Positions 1-9,636 of a DNA stretch of 64,000 nucleotides are shown piece after piece. The notes under the pieces were generated by a model. The model was given only the letters and a program-made list of their open reading frames with translations, was not told the DNA's origin and did no database searches. Made by a program: the position numbers and the translations under genes. Within the stretch, counting starts at the first letter, position 1. The number at the start of each line of letters is the position of its first letter. Origin of the DNA: a virus; IMG/VR virus record IMGVR_UViG_3300046504_000138, positions 1-64,000 of that record; one strand, given 5' to 3'.

Positions 1-50
1 AATATCCTGAAAAGGATATAGTAGTTATTATGAGAAAAAGTGTGGTATAA
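1..50 (+). CDS. 3' end of an upstream gene (partial)
   Basis: An open frame enters from the left edge and ends ...IVVIMRKSVV at a TAA at 48-50. The stop overlaps the next ATG (TAATG), so it is probably the preceding gene of the tail operon. Too short to assign. Confidence 0.5.
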   Translation, partial: YPEKDIVVIMRKSVV

Positions 51-826
51 TGGAATTCATAAAGAAAACGATATATCGAATTATGACAACGGGTCATACG
101 ACTGGTTGTACCGGAACTTGCGTTGTTATAATTCCAAATACTGGCATTACATATCAACTTAAAATTAATTTAGTTCAGGATGCACAGGATATTGGTTTTT
201 TTAATGCATATCTACTTGATACTCCATTTAATTATATTAATATAACCGGAATTACTTCAGGTCTTACTATATTTGAAAAAGTTTTGAGTGGTGAAATAAG
301 CCTTGGAGTAAGTGGATTGCCAATTGTAGTTGATAGTGGTTATATTACTGGTACTACAATATCGTCAGTGAGTTATAATGTAACGGGTGATAGTCAAAGC
401 AGACTTGCAGAATTACGTAAATATGTTGTTTCTGCAATAACAAGTACAACAGCACAACTGTATTTTACAGGCGGTAATTTAACTACCGATGGTGTAGATT
501 TGGCTCAGTCAGTAGGCAATCAAATGGTTTATTTTCTTGGTGGCATAAAATATGTTGATATTCTCTCAGGATATACATCAGGAACTACATTTAGTTTTAT
601 AACGCATGGTGAGTATAACAATCCAAGTTTTATCAACAAACCAATCTATCAAGACCCAAATAAAGAAAATATTATTAGTAATCCAAAATTATACGATGAT
701 GTATTTATAGTAAGACAAGAATTATCGGCATTTGACAAAAATTATAGACTCGAATACATAAAAAGTCTTGTTGATTTGTCAACATATGCTGCAGGTAGTT
801 TCTTTAATATAGTTAATAACACATAA
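50..826 (+). CDS. Probable tail/baseplate structural protein
   Basis: A 258-residue protein rich in Thr, Gly, Ser, Ile and Asn, the composition of beta-rich phage structural proteins. No catalytic motif is seen. The start at 50 overlaps the preceding stop (TAATG); an internal ATG at 84 is an alternative. It lies 4 bp before the next structural gene and is followed by the large baseplate/fibre gene, so a tail role is inferred from context and composition only. Confidence 0.55.
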   Translation: MEFIKKTIYRIMTTGHTTGCTGTCVVIIPNTGITYQLKINLVQDAQDIGFFNAYLLDTPFNYINITGITSGLTIFEKVLSGEISLGVSGLPIVVDSGYITGTTISSVSYNVTGDSQSRLAELRKYVVSAITSTTAQLYFTGGNLTTDGVDLAQSVGNQMVYFLGGIKYVDILSGYTSGTTFSFITHGEYNNPSFINKPIYQDPNKENIISNPKLYDDVFIVRQELSAFDKNYRLEYIKSLVDLSTYAAGSFFNIVNNT

Positions 827-830
827 TAGT

Positions 831-1739
831 ATGGCAGTAGGAACATTCGGTATAGTAAGACCTTCAGACGTTGACATTAACGATGTCAGTGTCTATTACA
901 ATTACACACCAAACAGGGAAACACTTACCCCTGCAATATATTCTTTAAATGCAAATGAAATACTAACATATAACTATTTGCCTGTTGATGAAGAACTTGT
1001 TGCAGTAGGTACAAATAATAACATATTGGAAGGTCTGTATAATTTATTATTACCCGCAACAATATTTAATCAATTGGGAATTTATACAATCTATCTCAAG
1101 CCTAAAATACTTCCAAGTGTAATCATAGATTGTAGTGTATTGGCATCATTGCCAAGTATTAAAGGAATTGTTATAGATATGAATTCAATACCATCAAATT
1201 TACAGGCAAATAATGCCTTACAGGGATATCGAATTGAATATTTAAGTGCAGATGGCAGCAAATTAAGAAATGTTGTCAGGTATGTTGTTACTTCAAATAA
1301 GGTAGTTCCAATTAGTCAGAACGTAGGAAATACAAATCAAAAATCAATACAATATCGTTTTGATGATTCAGGCACGTTGATATTTTTGCAGGTTACTCCA
1401 AGCAGTTCATCAGACGTAAAACCAAACGTGTTGCCATTTATAGGCAATCCTGGACAAACAATTTTAATGTCAAATACTTACTTCTCACCACTTGTTATCG
1501 AAATAGAATTGGTACAAAATACCATTAATACTCTTGCTAATATTCTTGCAGGTGATCAAGTAAAAGATGTTCAACAGGGAATATTGACATATTATGATGA
1601 AAATAAGGTTATTACAAACCAATTCAATCTTTATGAGATAAAAGATGACGTAACAAATGTTCCATTATATGAAATAAAAGAGGTTAGAACGAATATAGAT
1701 ACTTCGCAAAACTTTAATACTGTGACTGATGGGTTATAA
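831..1739 (+). CDS. Probable tail/baseplate structural protein
   Basis: A 302-residue Asn/Ile/Thr-rich protein starting MAVGTFGIVRPSDVDIND, with no signal peptide or membrane segment. It lies directly after the previous tail-type gene and is followed by a strong hairpin terminator at 1765-1797, so it closes an operon. I do not recognise the family; the structural role is inferred from position and composition. Confidence 0.55.
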   Translation: MAVGTFGIVRPSDVDINDVSVYYNYTPNRETLTPAIYSLNANEILTYNYLPVDEELVAVGTNNNILEGLYNLLLPATIFNQLGIYTIYLKPKILPSVIIDCSVLASLPSIKGIVIDMNSIPSNLQANNALQGYRIEYLSADGSKLRNVVRYVVTSNKVVPISQNVGNTNQKSIQYRFDDSGTLIFLQVTPSSSSDVKPNVLPFIGNPGQTILMSNTYFSPLVIEIELVQNTINTLANILAGDQVKDVQQGILTYYDENKVITNQFNLYEIKDDVTNVPLYEIKEVRTNIDTSQNFNTVTDGL

Positions 1740-1764
1740 TAAATCAGTTTAAAGATAGTAACAC

Positions 1765-1800
1765 GAAAAATCTCAATATATTGTATTGGGATTTTTCTTT
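1765..1800 (+). terminator. Rho-independent terminator
   Basis: A 14-bp stem (1765-1778 with 1784-1797, one G-T wobble) and a 5-nt loop lead into a T-rich tract. It separates the 831-1739 gene from the next promoter at 1806. Confidence 0.8.
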
Positions 1801-1805
1801 TTATC

Positions 1806-1814
1806 GTATTTATA
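1806..1814 (+). promoter_or_regulatory. Late-type promoter GTATTTATA
   Basis: Exact GTATTTATA, 16 bp before the GTG start at 1831 and just after a terminator. One of a recurrent set in this window. Confidence 0.7.
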
Positions 1815-1830
1815 GTAAAATGTAAACATT

Positions 1831-4800
1831 GTGGCAAAAGTAAAAGTTGTAAATACAAATCTCGATCAAAATTTAAATGGAACAAATTTCACTCACACGA
1901 CATCTGAAACAATATTTCAATTCGGTAGTTTTGCTCTTACATCTAATTTTAGTGGTAGAGTACCAATTGATTACACTAATACTCTAAGTACTTTTGTTCG
2001 TCCTGTTACATTAGAAACACTTGGTGTCAATGATGTTCGATCAGCAATAATGTATGATCAAAATACAAATGCCGTTTTAAATCTCGATAAATCAAATCTC
2101 AACACTTTTATTAGATTTGGTTCGGCATACGAGTTTTTGAGAGTTTCAGTACAAGAAATTATTTTAGCATATCCCGGAAGTCTTTTTGCTAATTCAAAGG
2201 TCAATCCAAATGGTAATATAACATTTACTGGTTTCAGTTATAATCCAGTAACAAATATTTCAACATTTTATGTTCCAATAGCATATATAATAAATAAATT
2301 TGGATTAGTTTATAATTCAGGCAATACAAGTATGCCTGATAACATGGCGATTAAAAACCTAAACATATCTTATGATCAATATGCAATTTGGTCTAAATAT
2401 CTTCCGGATTTAACATTTCCAATAGTTAGTTTTAGTGGTTATAATACGAATAATCCAACACAATTAAATTATAATACTACAATAATACAAGTGCTTGGCG
2501 ATCCCTTTTCTTTTATTAGTGGTACAACAAATCCTATAACGCACATAAAAACAATTAATATTGGTTATTTTGACTTTCACATAAGACCAAATAACGTGGT
2601 TTTTGATGAATTCCGTGCATTAATTTCTCCATATGAGCAATATATGATGTCACAAAGAGATGGAATAAATGGTTTTATTTTTACAATAAATAATCCAACT
2701 CTTCTTGATGATGGCAATATCACATATTCAAATACTCAGGTTCTATGGAATACAAGTGATGGATATAACATAGATATCGATACAAATGCATATCAAAGAT
2801 TTTTACAGATATTATTGACCATTGGTACAAAATATGATCAAATTAAAACTGATTTAATTGCAAGATTCTTAACACCTGCTTCAATTAAAACATATGATCT
2901 CACTCAAGACGGCAAAATGACTAAATTGTTGAGAATTTATGGCAGGGAATTCGATCAATTAAGAGAATTTATAGATTCACTTGTTTATATTAACACTGTA
3001 ACATATAATAAATTAAATAATATTCCAGATCAATTAATACAAAATCTTGCAAGGACATTTGGTTGGAATTATTTTAATTTGGTTAATGAAACTGAATTGG
3101 TTAATAATGTGTTAGGCATTGATACTGTTGAAAGAAATCTGAATACTGATTTATTACCTGCCGAAATAAATATAGAACTTTGGAGAAGAATTTTAATTAA
3201 TACAAATTATTTTTGGAAATCTAAAGGCACTCGTCAGGCAATTAAAGCAATGTTTTTAATGATTGGCATACCTGAACCATTCATTAATATTACAGAATAT
3301 ATATATTTGGTTGATGGTAAGATCAATCCAAACACCGTTCCATTAACACGAGCAGATTTTCCTTCAAACAGTCTTCCATATGATACAAGTGGCTATCCTG
3401 TTGCACCTACAGAAACAAATGATTTTTATTTTCAGGTTAGTGGTGATACTGATGCAGGACAAACATACATGAATGCATTTCGTATGGCAGGTTTCGACTT
3501 ACAGTTAACGGTTGATAACAGAAAATCATGGATTCAAACAGGCGCAACAGTAAGAGTTGATGATAGCACACCACAATATTATCAACAAGATAGCAAATTG
3601 GTTCTAAACACTAAAGAAGTTGATGTTGCACTTGATACGGCACGTGGTATTGAATATGATGTTTATGAGTATATTCAAAAAGATTTTAAAGCAAATAATA
3701 GTGGTTTTACAATGCCATTTTCTTATGTTAATATTTCTTTAGGTCTTACCGGACTAACGCAATCAATATTTAAACTTCCTGCGCCATATAACAAACAACA
3801 AGGTAATTTGGAAGTCAGATATAATGGTATTTTACTGAATGCACCAAGAATATATACTGGTGGTACTGGTACAAGTGCCACGTTAATAGAGGCAGATTAT
3901 AGTGTCGATCCCATTAATAATACGTTTACACTATTAACTGCAAGTGCTTATTCAAATACTTATAGAACTGATGTAATTCAGGCAACATTTATTTATTCCG
4001 GCACAACATCAAAAACGGGTTTGACTATTACTGTTGAATATGTAGTTACGAGAATCAAGCCAAGCCTTATGGTAGGTACAACAATTCCATTACCAAGTTA
4101 TCCACGTGGAGACGTACAGGTGACAATTAATGGCATTGCCCTAACAAAAGGTACACCACAATTTACTGCAGATTATATAGTCAATCCTGCCAATTCGAGT
4201 GGTGGTAGTAATAGTATTATAATTCAAAATCCTGAACTTATTGGATATCTTAATATTAGTCCTTATGTACAGGTGGCTTATGTTAAAGTTACAGGTAGTA
4301 ATGATATTAATGCAAGAAGTGAAGTAGTAAGAGTAGATAGTTTTAATTCAAGCAAAATATATTATAATGTTGGAGCAAATAAATATGTTTATAAACTTAA
4401 TTATAAAGTAAATAATGCTTCAGATGTTAAATTCTTAGTTGATGGTATTGCATTAGTGCCTAATAAAGATTATAGTATTAATGTTCTTGATCCTTTTGAA
4501 ATATTCTTACCAAGTGGCATCAGATATGGCACTGTAATTAGTGCATATTATCTTGTTGGCGGTAATGCATATTTTACTCCCGTCATTTCCGATGAATTTG
4601 GATTGGGCGACATAAGTAAATTATCGTTCTTGGAATTCATTGATTTGATTCAAAGAAAGATGATAAATGCAAGAAATCGTAAGACCGTTTCGGATTTTAA
4701 AGGCGGTTGGTATCCGGCATTACTGAGAATTTATGAATTATATTTGCAAAGAGGTCTGCTTCCACCTAATAATCCTCTTCATTCAAATGGTTATACATTT

Positions 4801-6258
4801 GCAAACTTATATCCATTCTTGAGTAAATATAATGCTTTTTTTCAAAAATTTGTTGATGAATTACTTTCAGCAACAATCATATTAAGAGGCGGTGGTTTAC
4901 TTATTCGTAATACAGTATTCACCAAGCAAAAATTTATGTATAAAAGAGGTGTTAACTTATTTTCAGGTGGAACTATTGGTATAATTGATATGAGAGGCAA
5001 TGCTATGCTTCAATATCGTGGTGATGATGGCAGTCAATTTTTAATTGATCAAGAAATATCACAACCACAGCCACCAATACCACCAACATTCTATGTTGAT
5101 ACAATATCCGGTACGACAGGAATTGGTAGTATTATCAACACTGGTGGTATGAACATACAGAATTACAATCTTCTTACATCATATGGTATACAGTATAGAT
5201 GTGCCGAAACAGACCCGTGGTCATGTTGTACTTTACTTGGTGCGCCAATAATTAATAATTATAATACGTCAATAAGTGGTTTATTGGAAAATACTAAATA
5301 TGCATATCAAGCATTTGTTATTGCTAATGTTGGTTTTGCACTTGGACAAATTTATAGTGGAATAACGTTATCAACACCAGTTACTCCGGGATTATTAACT
5401 AAATTAGGTACTCCGGGTGTAACAATAATTGATAGTGGTGGTATTGCAATAACGGGTGGAAGTTGTGCAGATTGGTATGGCATGCAATATCGTGTTGTTG
5501 GACCTGTTAATACTGATATTGTTGTAACTCCCGATACATTAAGTATGCCTGCAGTATGTACAACATGTAATGTTTGCGTAACTGGTGATATAAGTAATAC
5601 ATATTTTGTGGCATGTAATGTTCCTTGGATACTTGTCAATCCGTCATCATCAGGAGCACCTTCACCATCGGGAGCAATTAGTCAGATTACCACATGTAAT
5701 AATGTTGGACATATACCAAGAACAGGTTTAATATGTTATGCTCCTACATTAGGTACAACTAAATGCGTTACTGTTTGTCAAGCACCGACAATCGTACCAT
5801 TTAAATCAGTAAATTTCTTATGTTGTACAGGTGGTATTTCAGAACCACTTCAATGTCTGAGTTTAGGTACAATCGGAGTATCGCCAACAATGTCAGCAGG
5901 TGAATGTTTCACCGCATTTTTCACATGGAGTTTGTTCAAACCAAGTACTCCTTTTGCACCACAACAAATTTGTGTCGAACTTTGTTGCAATGGAACAACA
6001 ATTGGTATGTGTCAATTTAGTAGCAAAAATTGTTATAGCAATTCAGGCAATTTTGGTACACGTACTGTTCGTCCGGGTGATGTATTTGATGCAACAGCAT
6101 ATGCTACTGCACAAACAACAGACTGTACACCAAGTAGTGCAAGTATTGCAATTACCAACATTACAAGTGTTAGTGGTTGTTTCTGTCTTGGTGCGCAAAC
6201 ATCGGTATATGCACACACAAGCAGTTGTGTACCACTACCACCAGAACTAATAGTATAA
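1831..6258 (+). CDS. Large baseplate (P2 gpI-like) protein with FN3- and BACON-like C-terminal domains
   Basis: A 1475-residue virion protein starting at GTG; no ATG is suitably placed after the promoter. Residues about 340-490 contain a segment ending KSKGTRQAIKAMF.MIGI, which resembles the KGT..AI..al...G signature of P2 gpI-family baseplate proteins. The middle is beta-rich with repeated SGTT/GTTS segments. Around residues 1085-1180 is an FN3-like repeat. Residues about 1230-1320 fit a BACON-like domain (a W..V.PSSG segment, then an RTG.I strand and a closing V.VCQAP). The C-terminal third is markedly Cys-rich. Likely a baseplate protein that also carries a surface-binding tip; the domain calls are by eye. 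Confidence 0.7.
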   Translation: MAKVKVVNTNLDQNLNGTNFTHTTSETIFQFGSFALTSNFSGRVPIDYTNTLSTFVRPVTLETLGVNDVRSAIMYDQNTNAVLNLDKSNLNTFIRFGSAYEFLRVSVQEIILAYPGSLFANSKVNPNGNITFTGFSYNPVTNISTFYVPIAYIINKFGLVYNSGNTSMPDNMAIKNLNISYDQYAIWSKYLPDLTFPIVSFSGYNTNNPTQLNYNTTIIQVLGDPFSFISGTTNPITHIKTINIGYFDFHIRPNNVVFDEFRALISPYEQYMMSQRDGINGFIFTINNPTLLDDGNITYSNTQVLWNTSDGYNIDIDTNAYQRFLQILLTIGTKYDQIKTDLIARFLTPASIKTYDLTQDGKMTKLLRIYGREFDQLREFIDSLVYINTVTYNKLNNIPDQLIQNLARTFGWNYFNLVNETELVNNVLGIDTVERNLNTDLLPAEINIELWRRILINTNYFWKSKGTRQAIKAMFLMIGIPEPFINITEYIYLVDGKINPNTVPLTRADFPSNSLPYDTSGYPVAPTETNDFYFQVSGDTDAGQTYMNAFRMAGFDLQLTVDNRKSWIQTGATVRVDDSTPQYYQQDSKLVLNTKEVDVALDTARGIEYDVYEYIQKDFKANNSGFTMPFSYVNISLGLTGLTQSIFKLPAPYNKQQGNLEVRYNGILLNAPRIYTGGTGTSATLIEADYSVDPINNTFTLLTASAYSNTYRTDVIQATFIYSGTTSKTGLTITVEYVVTRIKPSLMVGTTIPLPSYPRGDVQVTINGIALTKGTPQFTADYIVNPANSSGGSNSIIIQNPELIGYLNISPYVQVAYVKVTGSNDINARSEVVRVDSFNSSKIYYNVGANKYVYKLNYKVNNASDVKFLVDGIALVPNKDYSINVLDPFEIFLPSGIRYGTVISAYYLVGGNAYFTPVISDEFGLGDISKLSFLEFIDLIQRKMINARNRKTVSDFKGGWYPALLRIYELYLQRGLLPPNNPLHSNGYTFANLYPFLSKYNAFFQKFVDELLSATIILRGGGLLIRNTVFTKQKFMYKRGVNLFSGGTIGIIDMRGNAMLQYRGDDGSQFLIDQEISQPQPPIPPTFYVDTISGTTGIGSIINTGGMNIQNYNLLTSYGIQYRCAETDPWSCCTLLGAPIINNYNTSISGLLENTKYAYQAFVIANVGFALGQIYSGITLSTPVTPGLLTKLGTPGVTIIDSGGIAITGGSCADWYGMQYRVVGPVNTDIVVTPDTLSMPAVCTTCNVCVTGDISNTYFVACNVPWILVNPSSSGAPSPSGAISQITTCNNVGHIPRTGLICYAPTLGTTKCVTVCQAPTIVPFKSVNFLCCTGGISEPLQCLSLGTIGVSPTMSAGECFTAFFTWSLFKPSTPFAPQQICVELCCNGTTIGMCQFSSKNCYSNSGNFGTRTVRPGDVFDATAYATAQTTDCTPSSASIAITNITSVSGCFCLGAQTSVYAHTSSCVPLPPELIV

Positions 6259-6269
6259 TAATTAAATAA

Positions 6270-6278
6270 GTATTTATA
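6270..6278 (+). promoter_or_regulatory. Late-type promoter GTATTTATA
   Basis: Exact GTATTTATA 16 bp before the ATG at 6295. Confidence 0.7.
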
Positions 6279-6294
6279 AAATAAAAACAATAAA

Positions 6295-7128
6295 ATGCCA
6301 GCACCACATCCTTGGATAACAACAGCACTTAATGCAGGACCGATTCCCGGAACAACTTATGATTTTACCATTCCCGGTTTAACTGCAAGCACTGTGTTTC
6401 AATATCGTTCATACATGATTGTTTGTGGTGTGGAATATTTTGGTGATACATTGGAAATTGCAACATTACCTACACCAACATATCCACCAACAGTTAGTAC
6501 TTGTGCAATGACTGCTATAGGACAAACAACCGCAACAGGTAATGGTCTTGTGTCGTCTGACGGTGGTTCAGTAGTAACTGCACGTGGTAGTGCTTGGAAT
6601 ACTGCACCGACTCCAACCATTGCAGATAGTCATACTGTTGATGGCAGTGGAACAGGTACATTTGTTAGTTCATTAACAGGATTGGTTGCAAATACCACAT
6701 ATTATATTCGTGCTTATGCAACAAATGCTAATGGTACTTCTTATGGTAATGAAGTGAATTTTATGACACTTCCAATACCACCACCACCAACACTTACTGT
6801 ATTTCTTGAAGCATGTACAGATTGTTACAACATGGTTCTTGCAGGAGCATTTTGTTTGGTGTGTTGTAATGGCAATACCTATTCAACAATAATCATTGGT
6901 TCACCATATGCAAATCAAATAAGTAAATCATGTACACTTAATGGTGTTCCTGCGGGATGTTATTATGTTGATTATGATGGTGTACAATTGTGGTGTTGTT
7001 CTCCTACACATATTCAAGTATCGATTTCTGGTGTTAATTGGTCAGATGATTTTCATCCGAGTTGCTTTTATCAATGTTGTACTGCTTGTTTTGATACAGA
7101 TAATTCAGTATATGGATGTATATATTAA
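6295..7128 (+). CDS. Tail fibre/adhesin-like protein with FN3-type repeats
   Basis: A 277-residue protein. Residues about 70-160 match the FN3-like repeat common in Bacteroidetes surface proteins: a TA.GNGLVSSDGG segment, then RGSAWNT, and a YYIRAYATNANGTSYGNEV strand followed by F.T. A proline stretch (PIPPPPT) links to a Cys-rich C-terminus with CC pairs. It has its own late promoter and lies between the baseplate gene and other tail genes, so it is probably a receptor-binding or decoration protein. Acquisition of the repeat from host-type surface proteins is plausible but not shown. Confidence 0.65.
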   Translation: MPAPHPWITTALNAGPIPGTTYDFTIPGLTASTVFQYRSYMIVCGVEYFGDTLEIATLPTPTYPPTVSTCAMTAIGQTTATGNGLVSSDGGSVVTARGSAWNTAPTPTIADSHTVDGSGTGTFVSSLTGLVANTTYYIRAYATNANGTSYGNEVNFMTLPIPPPPTLTVFLEACTDCYNMVLAGAFCLVCCNGNTYSTIIIGSPYANQISKSCTLNGVPAGCYYVDYDGVQLWCCSPTHIQVSISGVNWSDDFHPSCFYQCCTACFDTDNSVYGCIY

Positions 7129-7143
7129 AAAATAAAATTAATT

Positions 7144-7152
7144 GTATTTATA
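7144..7152 (+). promoter_or_regulatory. Late-type promoter GTATTTATA
   Basis: Exact GTATTTATA 13 bp before the ATG at 7166. Confidence 0.7.
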
Positions 7153-7165
7153 TAAAAAGAATTAA

Positions 7166-8512
7166 ATGGCATTTATCGATAAAAAAGACCCTGTAGTATT
7201 AAATATTAAATTAACTTCAAAGGGTAGGGAATTATTGGCACAAGGATTGTTGAATTTTCAATACTATGCTATTGGCGATAGTGAAATCGATTATGCTTTT
7301 AATGCTGCTGTTGAAGCAAGTCCAGGTTCTTCGGGATATACAGCATTTCAATCTACTATATTAAGACCTGCAGATCAAAATCCTGAAATATTGTCATTTA
7401 TAACACGAAATGTGACAGGCAGTCCTTATAATCTCATAACAGGAAACCCAATTTTATCATATACTGTTGATAATGCAGTACAACCAATTGGATTTTTTAT
7501 AAGTGGTACTACATTTGTTACAGATGCTAATCATGTTAAACAGCCAAGTGCAATGGTACAAGTTAATACAATTACTGGTATTACTGGAATATTACGTAGA
7601 CAATTAATTTTAAAGAAAACACCATCATATGGTATAAGTGGTCTTGAACCGCAATCAGGTGATTCATTATTAATTAAATGGACGATTACTGGTCAAACAA
7701 CTGGATTTACTACTAATCCGACTGAGCCAAAGCCATATTTATGGTATCGAATTACTAATATTGTTTCTGGTACATTAGCAGGTGCGGGAGTAACAATTAC
7801 TGTTGATAGAAATTTACCTAATTTTAGTGGTTTGGGTATTCCTGCAAGTGTTCAGGCAGGTGCTATGATTTATTATAACTATATAAATTATACTGGTAAT
7901 ACAATTTTTAATCAAACTGCAACAGATTATCTTAATTCAAGTGTGCTGTCATTCTTACAGAATAGTCAGTGTCCTACTGTCATATTTCCATTTTGGAATA
8001 TGTCAATAATTTATACTGATGAAATTTTGGGTGTACAAAATTATAATTTAAAATATACGCAATTTAATACAAGAACATTTGGTGGTTTTGTTTCTTATAT
8101 TCAACAACAGGCACAAAATAATCCAAATTATTTGAAAAAGTTAGGCGTTATTCACTATACTAATTCAAGTCCTGCAAATGTTTATGCAGAAGGATTTTAT
8201 CTCGGTACACCTACATTACAACTTCCTACATTAATGTATCATAGATCAACAGGAAAAGCATTAGGTGTTATATTTTCAGCAGGTGGTGGACCATACTTAT
8301 TAACAGGTGCTACACCAACAAGTAAATCACTTAATACAGAATATTATGATTTAGTTGATCCTTCAGGATTTGTTGTTGGTAAAATATTTACATTTTTAAA
8401 AATATTTGTAATTGAAGATCAGGATTTATTATACGCAATGTCATATAAATCAAATAGATCATGGACTCTTCCTGAATTCATATTAACCATGAATCCAGCA
8501 GGCTGTATATAA
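7166..8512 (+). CDS. Tail-associated structural protein
   Basis: A 448-residue protein starting MAFIDKKDPVVLNIKLTSKG. The N-terminal segment (..LTSKGRELLAQG..NFQYYAIGDSEIDY) looks like a phage tail/baseplate assembly protein type I have seen in other large phages, but I cannot name the family. The remainder is Gly/Thr/Asn-rich beta-type sequence without catalytic motifs. It has its own late promoter and tail-gene neighbours. Confidence 0.6.
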   Translation: MAFIDKKDPVVLNIKLTSKGRELLAQGLLNFQYYAIGDSEIDYAFNAAVEASPGSSGYTAFQSTILRPADQNPEILSFITRNVTGSPYNLITGNPILSYTVDNAVQPIGFFISGTTFVTDANHVKQPSAMVQVNTITGITGILRRQLILKKTPSYGISGLEPQSGDSLLIKWTITGQTTGFTTNPTEPKPYLWYRITNIVSGTLAGAGVTITVDRNLPNFSGLGIPASVQAGAMIYYNYINYTGNTIFNQTATDYLNSSVLSFLQNSQCPTVIFPFWNMSIIYTDEILGVQNYNLKYTQFNTRTFGGFVSYIQQQAQNNPNYLKKLGVIHYTNSSPANVYAEGFYLGTPTLQLPTLMYHRSTGKALGVIFSAGGGPYLLTGATPTSKSLNTEYYDLVDPSGFVVGKIFTFLKIFVIEDQDLLYAMSYKSNRSWTLPEFILTMNPAGCI

Positions 8513-8514
8513 TA

Positions 8515-8523
8515 GTATTTATA
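8515..8523 (+). promoter_or_regulatory. Late-type promoter GTATTTATA
   Basis: Exact GTATTTATA 14 bp before the ATG at 8538; it begins just after the previous stop codon. Confidence 0.7.
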
Positions 8524-8537
8524 ATAAAAATTAAAAC

Positions 8538-9269
8538 ATGGCATCAGGCTATACAATTTTCGTCACATATCTTTTAAGTGGTGCTACTACGCAAAATTAC
8601 AGTACTGCAGTTCATTGCAATTATATTAAATCGTTGTATTTGGATACTGAAGCACCAGATATGCAGGAAGTTAAGATATATTTTAATCCAAGTGATAATG
8701 GATTTAAATTTTTAAATGGCAGTCTTGGTACGGGATTCTCCGCAAATAAAATTTATGCGGTAGTTCAATTAGTTAATAATAGTGGATTTACTTATGCTTC
8801 AGGTGTTACACCGACAGCAGCAAATTGGAAATTATATAACTTAACACCAACAGGTGTAACTGCGTTAACATCAAGTTTTTTAACCAGTCAAGTATTTAAC
8901 ATTCCATTAAATGTGTATGCAGGAAAGCCAACATATAACTTGGATTATCTTAATTATCCAATAGCATCACGATCCGATGAATTGTGCTTTGGTGATGAAG
9001 TATATTTCTTTGGTGATGTGCAAACCGATATTGAAGCAGTGGTATATACAACAGACTTATCAATTCCATTACCATTAAATCAATTTAATTCAAGTAATAA
9101 TAATACTTGGTTACAATTAAATCCAAAACCATCGGTATTCATAAGTGAAGTTGGACTATATGCATCGGTTAACGGCACATTGGAACTTGTGGCAATAGGT
9201 AAACTAAATGATCCTGTGCCAAAAGACAATTCGATTTCAAGAACATTGATATTTGACATCGATTTTTAA
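8538..9269 (+). CDS. Probable tail structural protein
   Basis: A 243-residue Asn/Thr/Leu-rich protein with no recognisable catalytic motif. The C-terminal half has a plausible beta-sandwich pattern (VFISEVGLYASVNGTLELVA), similar in feel to tail-fibre attachment proteins whose 'EVGLYA' strand recurs in fibre genes. It is the last gene of the tail block and has its own late promoter. Confidence 0.55.
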   Translation: MASGYTIFVTYLLSGATTQNYSTAVHCNYIKSLYLDTEAPDMQEVKIYFNPSDNGFKFLNGSLGTGFSANKIYAVVQLVNNSGFTYASGVTPTAANWKLYNLTPTGVTALTSSFLTSQVFNIPLNVYAGKPTYNLDYLNYPIASRSDELCFGDEVYFFGDVQTDIEAVVYTTDLSIPLPLNQFNSSNNNTWLQLNPKPSVFISEVGLYASVNGTLELVAIGKLNDPVPKDNSISRTLIFDIDF

Positions 9270-9270
9270 T

Positions 9271-9306
9271 GCGATAATTATCGTAACGAAATCTATCGCA
9301 ATCATT
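9271..9306 (+). terminator. Possible terminator after the tail block
   Basis: GCGATA (9271-9276) can pair with TATCGC (9294-9299), followed by AATCATTTTTATT. The stem is short and the T-tract imperfect. Confidence 0.4.
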
Positions 9307-9353
9307 TTTATTGAAAATAATCATAAAATTTTATATTTTTTTATAATTTCTTA

Positions 9354-9362
9354 GTATTTATT
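9354..9362 (+). promoter_or_regulatory. Late-type promoter variant GTATTTATT
   Basis: 8/9 match to GTATTTATA, only 7 bp before the ATG at 9370, which is closer than usual. Confidence 0.45.
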
Positions 9363-9369
9363 GTAAATA

Positions 9370-9633
9370 ATGGATAAAAAATTTACAATATATATGGATA
9401 AAACTATTGGCATTAACGGAACTAAGCCAAAATCAGTAATCATTGATGGTAATTTGCATAGCAGTTTTAAAATGTTATGCAAAGGAAAAAGCATGAAAAT
9501 TGGCGGTGTTATTGAAGACTTGATCAAATTATATTTATATGATCCTAAGAATCTTCAAAAAATGATTGATGACTTAAAGGACCGTACTGTAATTACTAAC
9601 AGAGTTACTGGTGAACAGGTAAAAATCGGATAA
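9370..9633 (+). CDS. Small ribbon-helix-helix-like protein
   Basis: An 87-residue protein. Residues about 23-55 (SVIIDGNLHSSFKMLCKG then KIGGVIEDLIKLYL) follow the strand-helix-helix pattern of RHH DNA-binding proteins. It may act as a small repressor or nucleoid-type protein; the target is unknown. It lies 3 bp before the resolvase gene, probably in one operon. Confidence 0.55.
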   Translation: MDKKFTIYMDKTIGINGTKPKSVIIDGNLHSSFKMLCKGKSMKIGGVIEDLIKLYLYDPKNLQKMIDDLKDRTVITNRVTGEQVKIG

Positions 9634-9636
9634 TTT

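Noticed and set aside
5352-6290. Long antisense frames opposite the Cys-rich fibre and baseplate genes
   Set aside because: They mirror the biased codons of the real genes, lack promoters, and are typical shadow frames.
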